Below, one piece after another: positions 11,940 through 22,821 of a stretch of DNA of 64,000 bases. This DNA is from Lonicera japonica. Its lineage: Eukaryota > Streptophyta > Magnoliopsida > Dipsacales > Caprifoliaceae. A program made the position numbers and the translations under genes. Under the pieces are notes generated by a model that was given only the letters and a program-made list of their open reading frames with translations, ran no database searches and was not told the origin of the DNA. The stretch spans positions 35,948,969-36,012,968 of the forward strand of contig CM038468.1 of the NCBI GenBank assembly GCA_021464415.1. Reading direction: 5' to 3'. The first letter of the stretch is position 1. The number at the start of each line of letters is the position of its first letter.

Positions 11940-14173
11940 ATGTTATATATTGGAACGTTAGGGGTGTGGCTAACGCCCTTACCCGGGAGGCTTTGAAGTC
12001 TCTTTGTCATAAGTTTCAGCAGGATTTTGTTTGCTTGGTGGAGCCTATGGTTGCTATAGATTCGGTTGCTTGCTTTTTTTGGCGAAATATTGGTTATGAG
12101 TTGGTTGTTGTTAATGACCGAGGAGATGATATTTCTAGCATTTGCTTATTTGCTGCTCGCGACGCCCCCACTTGGCAGGTTCAAGTTGTGAGTAATAGTG
12201 ATCAGCAGGTTACCATTTCTTTGAAGTTTGATAATTGCACTTGTTTTTTAACTTTTGTTTATACTAGTACTGCTTAATTAGGCGTAGAAGGTTGTGGCAG
12301 AATTTGTATGCTCTCAGGCATGATAATGATCCGTGGATGGTTATAAGTGATTTTAATTTGGTGCTGGGTGCTTATGAAGCTATAGGTGGGAATTTGCCTC
12401 CTCGCATTTCTTGTACAAATTTTGGTGTTATGATTAATGATTATGGTCTTTTGCATATGCCTCTACGTGGGTCCAAGTTTACTTGGGTTAAAACCTTTCG
12501 AAATCCTTATAGGATAGTGGAGAGAAGATTGGATAGGGCCCTTTGTAATTTTGTTTGGCTGAGTAAATGGGTTATTTGGGTTTATCAAAATTTTGTGAGA
12601 TTTTCTTCGGATCATGCTCCTTTGGTCATCTCGGTTGGGCCTGCCAGTAGGAATGCTCTAGTTTTTTTCTGATTCTTAAATGTTTGGTGTGAGCATCCGT
12701 TGTTTATGAGGGTTGTTCAGCAGGTTTAGAGTAGTGTTTCCTTATCCTATAATCATATGCAAACGGTGATGATTAAGTTGAAGGCTGTTAAGCAAGCTCC
12801 GAAGATCTGGAATAAGAGTACGTTGGTGATGTGCACAAGGCAGTAAAGGAGGCTTCTCTAACTTTGAAGGACATTCAAGCTTCTGTTTCTCTTGCGTCTA
12901 CTCCATCTTTACTTCAACAAGAGGCTAGTGTTTATGCTAATTTAGCAGCAGCTTTGTCTCATCAAGAAAAATACTGGAAACAAAAGTCTAGGTTGCACTG
13001 GCTTAAGGAGGGGGATAGGAACTCTAATTATTTTCATATGTGTGCTCGTCTGAAAGTCGCTAAGGCTAATATTGCGAGTTTGGTTGAATGTTTTGATATT
13101 ATTACTTCTCCTAATGAGATTGAGAATTGTATTTTGAGCTATTATAAATCCCTTTATTCTTTTGTTGCCTCTTATGACGTGGACTCCTATTTGGTGGATT
13201 TTATTCCTCGCCTAGTTTCGAATTCTGATAATGCCATGCTCACGGCCTTGCCTTCTTATAAGGAAAATAAGCAAGCAGTTTTTGATCTTGATGCTTCTAG
13301 TGCCGCGGGTCCAGATGGCTTCAATGGGTTCTCCTTTCATCATTGCTGGTTTATTGTTCAGAAAGATGTTTGTGCTGCGGTTCAAGAATTTTTTCGAGTT
13401 GGAAAGGTTTAAAAATATGTCAACACCAATTTGATTATTCTTCCAAAAGTTCAGGGTGCGAACTCGGTATCTCAATTTAGGCCTATTGCACTTAGTAATC
13501 TTCCTTTTAAGATTATTCCTAAAACTATTGCTTCTCGGTTGGGGATTATTATTGATAAGTTGATTCTTTCTAATCAATGTGGTTTTGTGAAGGGGCGGCA
13601 GAGTTATTCTTGTGTTGCTTCAATGTCGGAATGTATTAATATTTTGGAGCACCGTTCTTTTGGTGGTAATATGGGTATTCTTATTGATATTTCCAAATTG
13701 TTTGATACCATTGAGTGGGGTTTTTTGTTTAAAGTCCTTCGTACATTTGGGTTCAGTCAAATCTTAATTGGTTGGATTCAGTCGATTCTTGAATCTGCAT
13801 ATTTGTCGATTCTTATTAATGGTAAAGTGGTGGGTCTTTGTCAATGTAGTATTGGGGCTAGGCAAGACGATCCGCTCTCTCCATTGCTTTTTATTTTGGC
13901 CGAGGAAGCTCTCAGCCGAGCTTTACATGTTTTAGTCTCTCAGGGGCATATTAAGGGTATGAGCAGTCCACGTGATTACACTCTTCCTTCTCATATGTTG
14001 TATGCTGACGATCTTATTATCTTTTGTAATGCTTCTCTTCCTAATGTGGAAAAGGTTATGCGTCTTCTTGATGATTATGGTGTAGCTTTTGGGCAAATGG
14101 TTAATAAAGCTAAAAGTCATCTTTTTCGTGGGGTTCCCACTCGAAGGACTATGCAGTCTTCTTTTGATTCTAT

Positions 14174-14499
14174 TGGAAAACTAACAAAGTACAAGTATTG
14201 CATACCTGTATACGCAGAGGAATAATATGGATCGTCAGTGATTGACTTTACAATACTCGTGTTGTGTAGCGTTACACGAACGGCCACCACTATGCCCACA
14301 GCTTTAAGAACTCATAACTAGAAATCCTATAATGTGCTTGAGATAAGATGACGGCTGCCTCCTGATGTGTTATGTGCTATCTTATGTTATTTAGGTCTAA
14401 AGACCTAAATATATATCATTAAGCTTAAAGGGCTTTAAAACCCTAAGGCCCACTATGGGTGTCTCTGTTGGGCCATTCCAACAGGCCAAAAAACCAATA
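14174..14499 (-). repeat. 3' LTR of the nested Copia element
   Basis: On the plus strand it begins TGGAAAACTAAC and ends AAAAAACCAATA. It pairs with 18264-18589. It includes a conserved inner stretch, TTATTTAGGTCTAAAGACCT, ending in a short palindrome shared by both LTRs. Confidence 0.85.
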
Positions 14500-15515
14500 T
14501 CTCCCACTCGCACATACTGGGCAAATTATTGCATTCTCCTTTGCACCATTCTAGATTATCCGTTCATACTTAGTAAATGAGTTGTGCGACCGCGAGCCAA
14601 CTGAAAATGAAATTTTGGAGTACTATGCCAAATTCCCAAAGAACCATCATAGAACATCCCCACAGTGTCTCGTTCTGCCACTGACCTATTCAGCCACATT
14701 TAGATTAAGCATCTCCAATCCCTTGAAGTCATATCTCGGATCATCACTTAAAATTCTCCCGTTTTATTCTCACAGCTACGTCGCTACTCCCAGAAAGCGA
14801 CATAACTTGGTACCAATGATCATAAAACTTGAACGTGCTACTAAAAACTCATCATTTCGCCTTCATATCACTTAGATTATGTTCAATTGCTTTCCCAACG
14901 ATGTCCCTTTAGGCCGAATCAGTCTTGACCATATGATACACACATCAAAGTAGCATACACTGAACTTCCTCTTCGTGATACAGTCAAAAGTCATATAGGG
15001 GAAAATAGTAGAGGATCATACATATTATACTAATCCATAAGGACTCACACAGTTAAGAAGCAGGGATCATTCATCACTTCCTTATATGGGTCACCAAGCA
15101 CATGTAGTATGACTTACATACTACGGTAGAGTTCTCTTTCAATAAAGAGCGTATGTCACTACCAAACACCGTACAAGTCTTAGTCCAGTCGCTGTCAAGC
15201 GCTTGACCCAAAAATTCACTTATTCGCTTGTCTTAACGCCTAGTTGGAATTTTGTATCCGGTTATCTACAGGTTATATATGGATAGTGGGGTATCCATAT
15301 TTAGTCTCCAAAAGACTTAATCTTGGCCCTTTTTCCAAGTTGACACTTCAATCAATCTCAGCCTAACTCGCTATCACAGTCACAAGCTTGACGCGTCTCA
15401 TCTTTGCTAGCCCTTCAAGCCCCAAAGGCGATCACTCGTGTGAGAAAGTCGATCAATACATGTTGACATACTCATACCATGATATCCCAATCATGGATAA
15501 TGTGTGTGCTGGCAG
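14500..15515. other. Interior of the nested Copia downstream of the truncated pol, no coding domain recognised
   Basis: In element order this lies between the truncated reverse transcriptase and the 3' LTR, where RNase H should be. None of the RNase H motifs was found in any frame. The 97-codon plus-strand frame at 14582-14875 is not similar to anything I recognise and is probably chance. A deletion removed RNase H, or this is 3' UTR sequence. Confidence 0.55.
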
Positions 15516-15599
15516 TTATATTAAAACAATAATATAAGAGCAATAAATTCTAAAATTTATTAATAATAATATCAGTGACATCAAATATCCTCCATGGAA

Positions 15600-16080
15600 A
15601 AAAACACACACTTGTGTGGCGACAACCATCTCCTTGTTGTTTCCAGCTAACAGCATGTCGTCTACATATAAAGAGAGGATTAAGAAATTATTTGCAGAAC
15701 CTTTAACATACACACAATGGTCTTCCTCGATCAGCATAAACCCATTTGAGAAAATATCTCGATGGAATCTCAGGTACCATTGTCTAGATGACTGCTTTAA
15801 CCTATAAATGGATCGATTGAGCTTCCAAAATTTGCGCTCTTGCCTGCTAGCTACAAAAGCAACAGGTTGATCTATATAGATTTCCTCATCTAGTTCTCCA
15901 TTAAGAAATGCAGTTTTAACATCCATCTGAAAAAGTTCCAAACCCATATGAGTGACAATAGCTAGAATGAGGCGGATCGAGGCAAACCTCACTGCTGGTG
16001 AAAAGTTTTCCTCATAGTCAACGCCCTCTCTTTGGGTATAGCCTTTCGCCACAAGGTGAGCTTTATACCTATCAATGGAA
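15600..16080 (-). pseudogene. Copia reverse transcriptase, N-terminal half, truncated
   Basis: The open frame begins near AKGYTQREGVDYEENFSPAV and has the key Copia blocks QMDVKTAFLNGELDEEIYI, a KLNRSIYRLKQSSRQWY block and the catalytic LYVDDMLLAG. After about NKEMVVATQ (plus strand near 15610) the similarity stops and the frame continues into unrelated sequence to 15516. The rest of the palm/thumb and RNase H are missing. Confidence 0.85.
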
Positions 16081-16599
16081 CCAATTGCCTTACATTTGAT
16101 TTTTAGAACCTATTTGTTTCCAATAGTCTTTCGCCCTAGCGGAAGATCTACCAAGTTCCAGACATTGTTCTTCCTCATAGACTCCATCTCATTAATCATT
16201 TCAACTTTCCATTCAGCCAAAGTAGGGGATGTGATAGCCTCCTGATAATTTCTAGGCTCATCTACATCTTACGAAGTATACATGAAAGCTGCCCCCTCAA
16301 TCTCAAAACGATGACGTGGGATACCCTCACGATTTCTCTTACACAAATGTGGACTTTGGGAATCAGTCTCTAATGGAGGAACACTCCCACTATGAAGCGA
16401 GTCGCTCTCAACATCCTCATTAGAATTTGAAACGTATTTGTTCGATTAAACCATTTCAAACAACTTAATGTTTCTTTCCACATGCCCTCTCTTGGGGAAT
16501 ACCTTCTCTAGGAAATCCACATCTCGTGACTTAATCTCAGAAACAGTTCCATCTTCTTGTTTACCAAGCATTACATATCCTTTAGATTCCTCAGAATAT

Positions 16600-17425
16600 C
16601 TAATGAATATACACTTATGCGCCCTAGAGCCTAGTTTCCCATGTGAATGGGAATTAGTGTGAACATATCCTGCCGTCCTCCATGGGCGCCATGTGAATGG
16701 GAACTAGTGTGAACATACCCTGCCGTCCTCCATGGGCGCAAATGGATTAAGTCGGGCTTCTTACCCATCCAAAGCTTATAAGGTGTTGATGAAACAGATT
16801 TGGAAGGCACACGGCTGAGGATGTAGGCTGCAGCTAAGATAGCATCTATCCAGAAAGATATTGGGAGGTTAGCTTGTGCCATCATCGATCTAACCATATC
16901 CATAAGGGTTCTATTCCTTCTCTCTGCTATACCATTTTGCTGCGGAGTATATGGAATACTTAACTGCCTCTAGATTCCTTTTCCATCACAGAGCTACTTA
17001 AGTAGCTAAGATAAGTACTCACATCCACGATCAGTACGGAAAGCCTTAATGGTCCTCCCATTTTGATTCTCAACCAAACTCATGAAACGTTGAAAGCAAT
17101 CCAATGCTTCAGACTTGTGGAAAATCAAATATACAAAACTATAGCATGTGTAGTCATCTATAAATGTGATGAAATAGCTAGCACCATGCCTTGCCTTCAC
17201 ACTAAATGAGCCACAAATGTCTGAATGGACTAATTACAAATGAAAAGATGCTCTTATGGCTTTTCAAAGCGGTTTTCTAGTTGACTTTCCTACTAAATAA
17301 TGCTCACAATTAGGCAAACTTACTTTAGCGAGTTGACCCAATAAGCCCTCTCTAGCTAATCGATTCATTCTGTCCTAGCCAATATAACCAAGTCTAGCAT
17401 GCCAAATTGTAGAATTATCAGCAGA
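16600..17425 (-). pseudogene. Copia integrase and GAG-preintegrase, broken
   Basis: In element order: a GAG-preintegrase relic around 17250-17425 (LRHARLGYIG and LPNCEHYLVGKSTRKPL), an integrase core at 17006-17200 (FITFIDDYTCYSFVY and FRTDRGCEYLS, giving two of the DDE acidic residues), and a further core part at 16631-16903 (ANLPISFWIDAILAAAYIL, PYKLWMGKKPDLIHLRPW). A 50-bp tandem duplication at 16639-16738 shifts the frame, and a stop lies near 16975. Confidence 0.8.
16639..16738. repeat. 50-bp tandem duplication inside the integrase remnant
   Basis: Two adjacent 50-bp copies start at 16639 and 16689 and differ at about two positions. Because 50 is not a multiple of three, the duplication breaks the integrase frame. 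Confidence 0.9.
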
Positions 17426-17699
17426 AGTCAAAAAAGAAAATGATATTTAATAAGGATATTATTATCAGCACAACATATATAATATTTTGCAGTACAAATC
17501 TTAAATAAAATTTAATAGTTCACACATGACACGAGATCGAAAGATCGCTACGCTCAAAATCAACTTCCCCATCATGTGATATTATTAAATTAAAATTTAA
17601 ATTAAGTGCAAAATTGTATAGGAGCTCTAAGCTACCACTACACTCCCCTTGTGCTACAATATTGAATATATGCATATATAGAGCAGGTAAAACACGTAA

Positions 17700-18080
17700 C
17701 ACGTTGATATATAACAGTGAAAAAATATCAAAAAAATGCATGGTACCATAATAACAAAAAAAAAAACACACCTGACAGTGAAAAAAAAAGAAAAAAGACA
17801 TTACACGAAAAACTGCTAAAAAAAATAGAAAACACCAATAGATTATGTTTTTTTTTTCAAGCAAAAGAAAACTTCTTTTTTTTAGGCAAAAACTGTTTTT
17901 TTTTAAAACAGAAACCTTTTTTTTAAAGAAAAAAAATTGTTTTTTTTTTTTTTTTCAAAAAAACAGAAACTTTTTATTTTTTAAGCAAAAAGTGTTTTTT
18001 TTTAAAAAGAAATAGAAAAAGAATTTTTTTTAATTTTTTTTTGAAGAAAAAAAAACAGTTTTTTTCTTAAAAAAAATGTA
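17700..18080. repeat. Homopolymer-rich A/T tract in the nested Copia
   Basis: Alternating runs of A and T of 6 to 17 bases with few other bases lie in the space between the 5' LTR and the GAG-preintegrase relic, where gag and protease should be. Plus- and minus-strand frames here (for example 17717-17926) are low-complexity Lys/Phe strings and not genes. Confidence 0.85.
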
Positions 18081-18248
18081 TACAAAACACATGTGGATCT
18101 AAATATATAGTGGCGAATCAGTGTATACATGTATATTGACTACTGCATACCAATATCATACATCTAAATTTATATAGCAGATCTATACATGCGAAAATCA
18201 TATATACACATATACATGCGTGATTATGTACGAAAACCAACTTAACCC

Positions 18249-18259
18249 CTCTGATACCA
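18249..18259 (-). other. Primer-binding site of the nested Copia (initiator tRNA-Met type)
   Basis: On the minus strand the sequence just inside the 5' LTR is TGGTATCAGAG, complementary to the 3' end of initiator tRNA-Met, the common Copia primer. It fixes the element orientation as minus. Confidence 0.85.
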
Positions 18260-18263
18260 ATGT

Positions 18264-18589
18264 TTGAAAACTAATACAGTACAAGTATCGCATACCTGTA
18301 TACGTAGCGGAATAATATAGATCATCAATGATTGGCTTTACAATACTCGCGTTGTGTAGCATCACACGAATGGCCACCACTATGTCCACAGTTTCAAGTA
18401 CTCCTAACTAGAAACCTTATAATGTGTTTGAGAATAGATGACGTCTGCCTTCTGATGTGTTGTGTGTTATCTTATGTTATTTAGGTCTAAAGACCTAAAT
18501 ATATATCATTAGGCTTAAAGGGCTTTAAAACCCTAAGGCCCACTATGGGTGTCCCTGTTGGGCCATTCCAACAGGCCCAAAAACCAACA
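18264..18589 (-). repeat. 5' LTR of the nested Copia element
   Basis: It is paired with 14174-14499. On the minus strand it begins TGTTGGTTTTTGGGCC and ends GTTTTCAA beside the primer-binding site. Confidence 0.85.
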
Positions 18590-20392
18590 GATTCTATTTT
18601 ATCGAAGATGGAGGGCTGGAGGGATGTTCAGTTATCTATTGCTGGTAGAGTCCAGCTTGTTCGTTCTGTTATTCATAATAAGTTGCTTTACTCTAGCTTT
18701 TGCGATATACAATTGGCCTTCTTCTCTTCTCAAAAGTCTCGAGCAAGCTATTCGTAACATCATTTGGGCTGGGTGTTGCACTAAGAGGAAGTTAATTGCT
18801 CCCTCCGTTGCTGATATGTGTAAGCCTGTGCGTGAGGGTGGTCTTAATATTGGAAGTTTGCGCGCTTTAAACAGGTGTTCTTTGGTCAAGACTACGTGGT
18901 CGGTTCTGACTAGTGATAATCCTTTGTGCGTCTTTATTAAGAGGTGCCTTAATCTTTCTTCTAGTAGATGGGGCTGCTACAAATGCTCGTCTCTTTTTCA
19001 TGGTTTTAAGGCAGCTATTGGGCTTATCTTCGGTTACTCTGAATGGTGGGTTGGTAGTGGTACTCACATCGATTTTTAGCATGATTAGTGGTTGGGTGGT
19101 GTGCTAATCGAGATAATGGGTATTCCTAAAAATTTGCCTTGTAAGCTTAATTCAAGAGTGTGTAATTTTATTGTGAATGGTAGATGGTGCATTCCGAGCA
19201 ATTTTAAAGCTGTTTTTCCTGATGTTGCTCAGCATATTGAAAATATCAGTTTTTATTCTAAGGATGTTGTGCTTATTTGGACTCCGTCTATTACGGGCGA
19301 GTGTTCATTTAAAAATATATATGAGGTTTGTAGGAGTCGTGGCCCTCGGCTTATTTGGTTATCTTGTGTGTGGCAAGCTTTTGTTCCTCCTCGGCGGTCC
19401 ATCCATATGGTTCGGTTGATTCGAAATAAACTTTCTACTGATGATAATCTTTGTAGAGGTAGGATTGTTATTGCTTCTTGTTGTTGTATGTGTATGCAAG
19501 CTGATGAAACCATTGCTCATCTTTTCTTGACTTGCCCTTTTGCGAAGGCAGTTTGGAATTGGTTAGGGGATAAATTTCAATTGCATCTTAACATTGTTGA
19601 TGGTGTGATGGATTTCTTTAATGGTATCTTCCACTTGCCTATGAGCCCTCAAGTTAAAGAGTTGTGGATTGCTGCAGTGTTGGCTGCCATGTGGGGCCTT
19701 TGGCATCAACGTAATGCTTATAGGTTTAAGGACAAAATGCCTAGTTTTAATAGGTTGTGCTATGCTATTGTGGGCTGGGTGAAGGAAACGGCTATGGTGG
19801 CTAAAGGAGCCATGCTTAACACGGTTCATGATATGATTATTATTAAAAATTAGGGCGTTAGCTATATTCCCAGAAAAGCTCTTAAAATTGTGAAGGTTAG
19901 GTGGTACCCTCCTCTTCATGGTTGGGTTAAGTGTAACATTGATGGGCTATATAAGGCCACTTTGAGCCAAGTTGTTTGTGGTGGTTTATTTCGGAACTAT
20001 TAAGGGTCGGTTGTTGGAGTTTTTATTCAAAAGATTGGTGATTGTTCTGCATTCTTCGAGGAGTTTTTTGCGGTTATTCTTGCAGTTGAGCTTGCTTTTC
20101 AAAAAGGCTTTTGGTTAGAGATGGACTCTGTTGTCACCTTGCAAACTTTCTTTAACATAAAATTTTCTCCTCCTTGGCAGATCCAGAGACGATGGGAGGG
20201 CTGTTTGGAATTAATGGCTTCCATGGAGATTCGGTCATCTCATATTTTTCTTGAGGGAACCAGGCTGCAGATATTCTGTCTAATGTTGCTTTGAATTTTG
20301 ATTAGTTTCGGTGGTGGGATGAGGCGATTCCGCAAATTTATAGTGCGGTTGGTGCTGATAAGAGTGGTCAGCCCCAGTTTCGATTTTGTTAG

Positions 20393-20512
20393 TTTGGGTT
20401 ATTTTTGTTCTATTGTTTTGCTTCTCTTTTTTTGTGTGTTCCGTTGAATCTTCATCTTTTCTTTTTCTTTTATAATAATAAGCTTTGCGCCATCCTTTTA
20501 TTAAAAAAAGAA
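20393..20512 (+). other. LINE-1 3' UTR and A-rich tail
   Basis: After the ORF2 stop at 20390-20392 comes a T-rich 3' UTR with TATAATAATAAGC, then an A-rich end (TTAAAAAAAGAAAA) that abuts the right target duplication at 20513-20528. Confidence 0.75.
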
Positions 20513-20528
20513 AAACATACCATTCATA

Positions 20529-22200
20529 AAAAAAGATAATTTAATACACCAAATATAACTAATATTATAAATTAGGGATTTAGACCTATATCACTAAATA
20601 TTCAATAATTTATTAATATTTCAAGAAATACACTTTACATTATATAATTCATCAAGAAATATAACTCATATTATGCAAGTAATAAAAAAATTAAAATTAT
20701 ACGTAATATTAAAAAATAGATCTAAGAAAATAAATACTTTAAAATGAGAAGTGGAAAGTGGGAGGGATGGAGGGTGAGCAGTGGATTCATGGATGGGGGA
20801 CGATCATGCTAGTCGTCAGATGAAGAAGAGAAGTAGATGCAGGAGTGGCAAATCGTGTTTTTGGGTCGTGTTTTGGCCCAACACGACACGACCCGAAAAT
20901 GTAAAGGCTAACACGAAAACGCCACGACACGAAATCGTGTTTTTTTCAGCTAACATGAACACGACCCAATTAAACATGGCCCAACACGAGATACACGAAT
21001 GACACAATAAAAAGTTCCAATTTTCACTTGATTTAGTTGATTTGAGAAACTTAAGTGAAATAAATATAAAAAATGTATTCTTGTTTATTTTTCTTGCTTA
21101 CCAAAGGCCATCTTGTCCTCTTAATTTTGTACTCTCTATATATATCCTAAATTACGGACCCTTTTTTTTTTTTTTTACTTTTAGACACACACCCACATAT
21201 ATAGAAATATAAGCATAGATCTATTTTAATCAGAGATTTTGGATCGTGTGGTGGATTAAGTATGTACACTAAATGGGTACAAATTAATCTCCAATCATCA
21301 AACCTTTACTAACAAAAACCCTAGAAATTTACCTGTGTAGATTCGCCGGCGGTCGCACATGCAGTTATATTGAAAACTTTTGCTTTCTTCTTTGAATTCA
21401 TAGGTATAGGTGTTGGGTGTTCTTTATTCTTGGCAATTGAATCCATTGATTTTAGAGAGAGAAGTTGTAATAGAGAGAGGAAGAGAGAAGTCCAAAGCAA
21501 GAGGGGAAAAGATGAAGACGTGATTTTGAGGGAGAAAGTGGAAGAGAGAAGTCGAAAGAAATAGGGGAAAAGATGAAGATGTGATTTTGAGAGAGAAAAA
21601 AAGGCTGAGAAATTATTAAAGGGTAAAATTACTAAATGACTTTTTATGTATATATTTCTCTTTTAATTTTTAAAGGATAAAATTATTAAATTATTTTTTA
21701 TTTAATTGTGATTAATTCGTGTTAATTTCATGTCAATTTTTTAACCCGAACACGACACTACCCAAAGTCGTGTTAAAAAATGCAAAACCGAACACGACAC
21801 AAACACGAAATTGAATTTCTATTTCGTCCCAATTTCGTTTTATGCCGTGTCGTTTTTTCGTGTTGTTTCGAAAATTCCCACCCCTAAGTAGATGTGAGGA
21901 AATGGAGGAGTGAAAAATGAAGATAAACCAAAGAGAGAAACTGATAAATGGAGAAATGGAGAAAAATACACGAATGAGGGACGAATGTAAGGTCTCTTAG
22001 TGGGTGTGGGTGAGTTTGATATATTAAAGTGGAAATGTTTTAATGACCCCTAATGTTTTGCCCCATAAACTTAGGTACCCTCAAATATAAATTTACGTAT
22101 ATGAGTCCCTATATATATATATTAAAAAAATACCGCATATGTAACACACACAAAAATCGAAATTCAAGAAGGGGCGATTGCCCCCATGTAGAAACGCTCC
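20529..22200. repeat. Duplicated non-coding segment S2 of unit 1, second part
   Basis: It continues the segment broken by LINE-1 and aligns with 47797-48420 in unit 2 and with 3128-3660. It is itself interrupted by the hAT-like element at 20840-21886. No gene is supported. Confidence 0.75.
20840..21886. mobile_element. hAT-like non-autonomous DNA transposon
   Basis: The 1047-bp insertion is flanked by AGTAGATG on both sides (20832-20839 and 21887-21894), an 8-bp duplication typical of hAT. The ends are imperfect inverted repeats, CAGGAGTGGCAAA and, from the other side, TAGGGGTGGGAAT. Subterminal sequence is rich in ACACGAC-type words on both sides. Unit 2 (48108-48120) has the uninterrupted site. 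No transposase frame is visible, so it would need an enzyme supplied in trans. Confidence 0.85.
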
Positions 22201-22821
22201 TAGGGGCAAATTAATTAGTATTTAACCCATTCTTGAAACAATTGTCATTAAACCTAACTCTTTCTATGTACCCGTCTATAAATAAATTGTGTATTAATGA
22301 AACTCTCTCTCACTCAACGTGAATTTGACCTTATACGAACCTGAAGCCCACACCAGCATGAAGCAGAACTATTGCATGGCCTAACTTGTATTAAACAAAA
22401 GGGAAAAATAAATATATCTATATATCCGACAAGAAAACAGAAAATAAAAATACATGGATAATATTTCATAGGCAGGGGCAGAGCCAGCATGTGGCCAGGA
22501 GGGCGGCAGCCCCACCTGAGATTGTGGCAAAAATTTTAGTGGTGTGAAATGTTGAGGGGGTTACGTGTGATAAAGTGGGAAAATTCAGAAAGAAAGAAAG
22601 AAATAGGCAAATATGAGACACAGGCATTTAAAACTCCTTCAGTCGCTTTTTCTTTTTGTCACAAAATTAGAAACCAATAGTTGACATTGATAAAATACCT
22701 GAACATGAAAATCCACAAGAACAGATAACAAAATTTTGAACCCATTCATTACATCATCCAGAGTTTCTTGAAAGGGACATAATATGATAACCTTGAAAAT
22801 GTCCATCTGCCAAACTCTTAA
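22200..22821 (-). other. 3' flank of gene A
   Basis: It aligns with the 3' flanks of gene B (48425-49056) and gene C (58510-58912) and with the orphan flank at 31030-31302. Genes A and B share an extra insertion of about 200 bp here (22470-22675 and 48690-48895, starting near GCAGAGCCAGCATG or GCGGAGCCAGCATG) that gene C lacks. A 36-codon open stretch at about 22810-22703, ending CAG/GTATTT, is kept in all three copies; it may be 3' UTR with a splice donor. Confidence 0.6.

Larger units (their letters stand above)
14174..18589 (-). mobile_element. Nested, internally deleted Ty1/Copia element
   Basis: The element sits in ORF2 of LINE-1; GATTCTAT occurs on both sides (14166-14173 and 18590-18597), longer than the 5 bp usual for Copia. 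LTRs of about 326 bp bound it (14174-14499 and 18264-18589). They differ at roughly 35 positions by eye, near 11 percent, many of them C/T, so this is an old insertion. The interior keeps GAG-preintegrase, integrase and the N-terminal half of reverse transcriptase on the minus strand. No gag, protease or RNase H was recognised, so the copy cannot be autonomous. Confidence 0.85.
11936..20392 (+). pseudogene. LINE-1 ORF2 (endonuclease, reverse transcriptase, RNase H), broken and interrupted
   Basis: The ATG at 11936-11938 overlaps the ORF1 stop as ATGA. An APE-type endonuclease follows (WNVRG, LVEPM, then after a frameshift near 12277 ISDFN and SSDHAPL at 12292-12672). Reverse transcriptase spans 12831-14173, with AAGPDGFNG, PIALSNLPFKI, DISKLFDTIEW and the catalytic YADDL, and resumes at 18590 with LSKMEGWRDVQLSIAGRVQL. 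A zinc-knuckle-like, Cys/His-rich region lies around 19440-19530. The C-terminal RNase H spans about 19905-20392 (WVKCNIDG, AVELAF, EMDS). There are stops or frameshifts near 12277, 12670, 12728, 13410, 19077 and 19855. Confidence 0.85.
10331..20512 (+). mobile_element. LINE-1: plant L1-type non-LTR retrotransposon, interrupted by a nested Copia
   Basis: The insertion is bounded by the 16-bp target duplication and absent at the same point in unit 2 (near 47783) and in the partial copy near 3112. Its 3' end is A-rich (about 20500-20515). Without the nested element at 14174-18589 it is about 5.8 kb. It has ORF1 (10347-11939) and ORF2 (11936-20392) with endonuclease, reverse transcriptase and RNase H. 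Both ORFs carry many stops and frameshifts, so it is dead. ORF1 starts only about 17 bp from the 5' junction, so the 5' UTR may be truncated. Confidence 0.9.

Noticed and set aside
17717..17926. Lys- and Phe-rich frames in the A/T tract
   Set aside because: They are low-complexity homopolymer translations.
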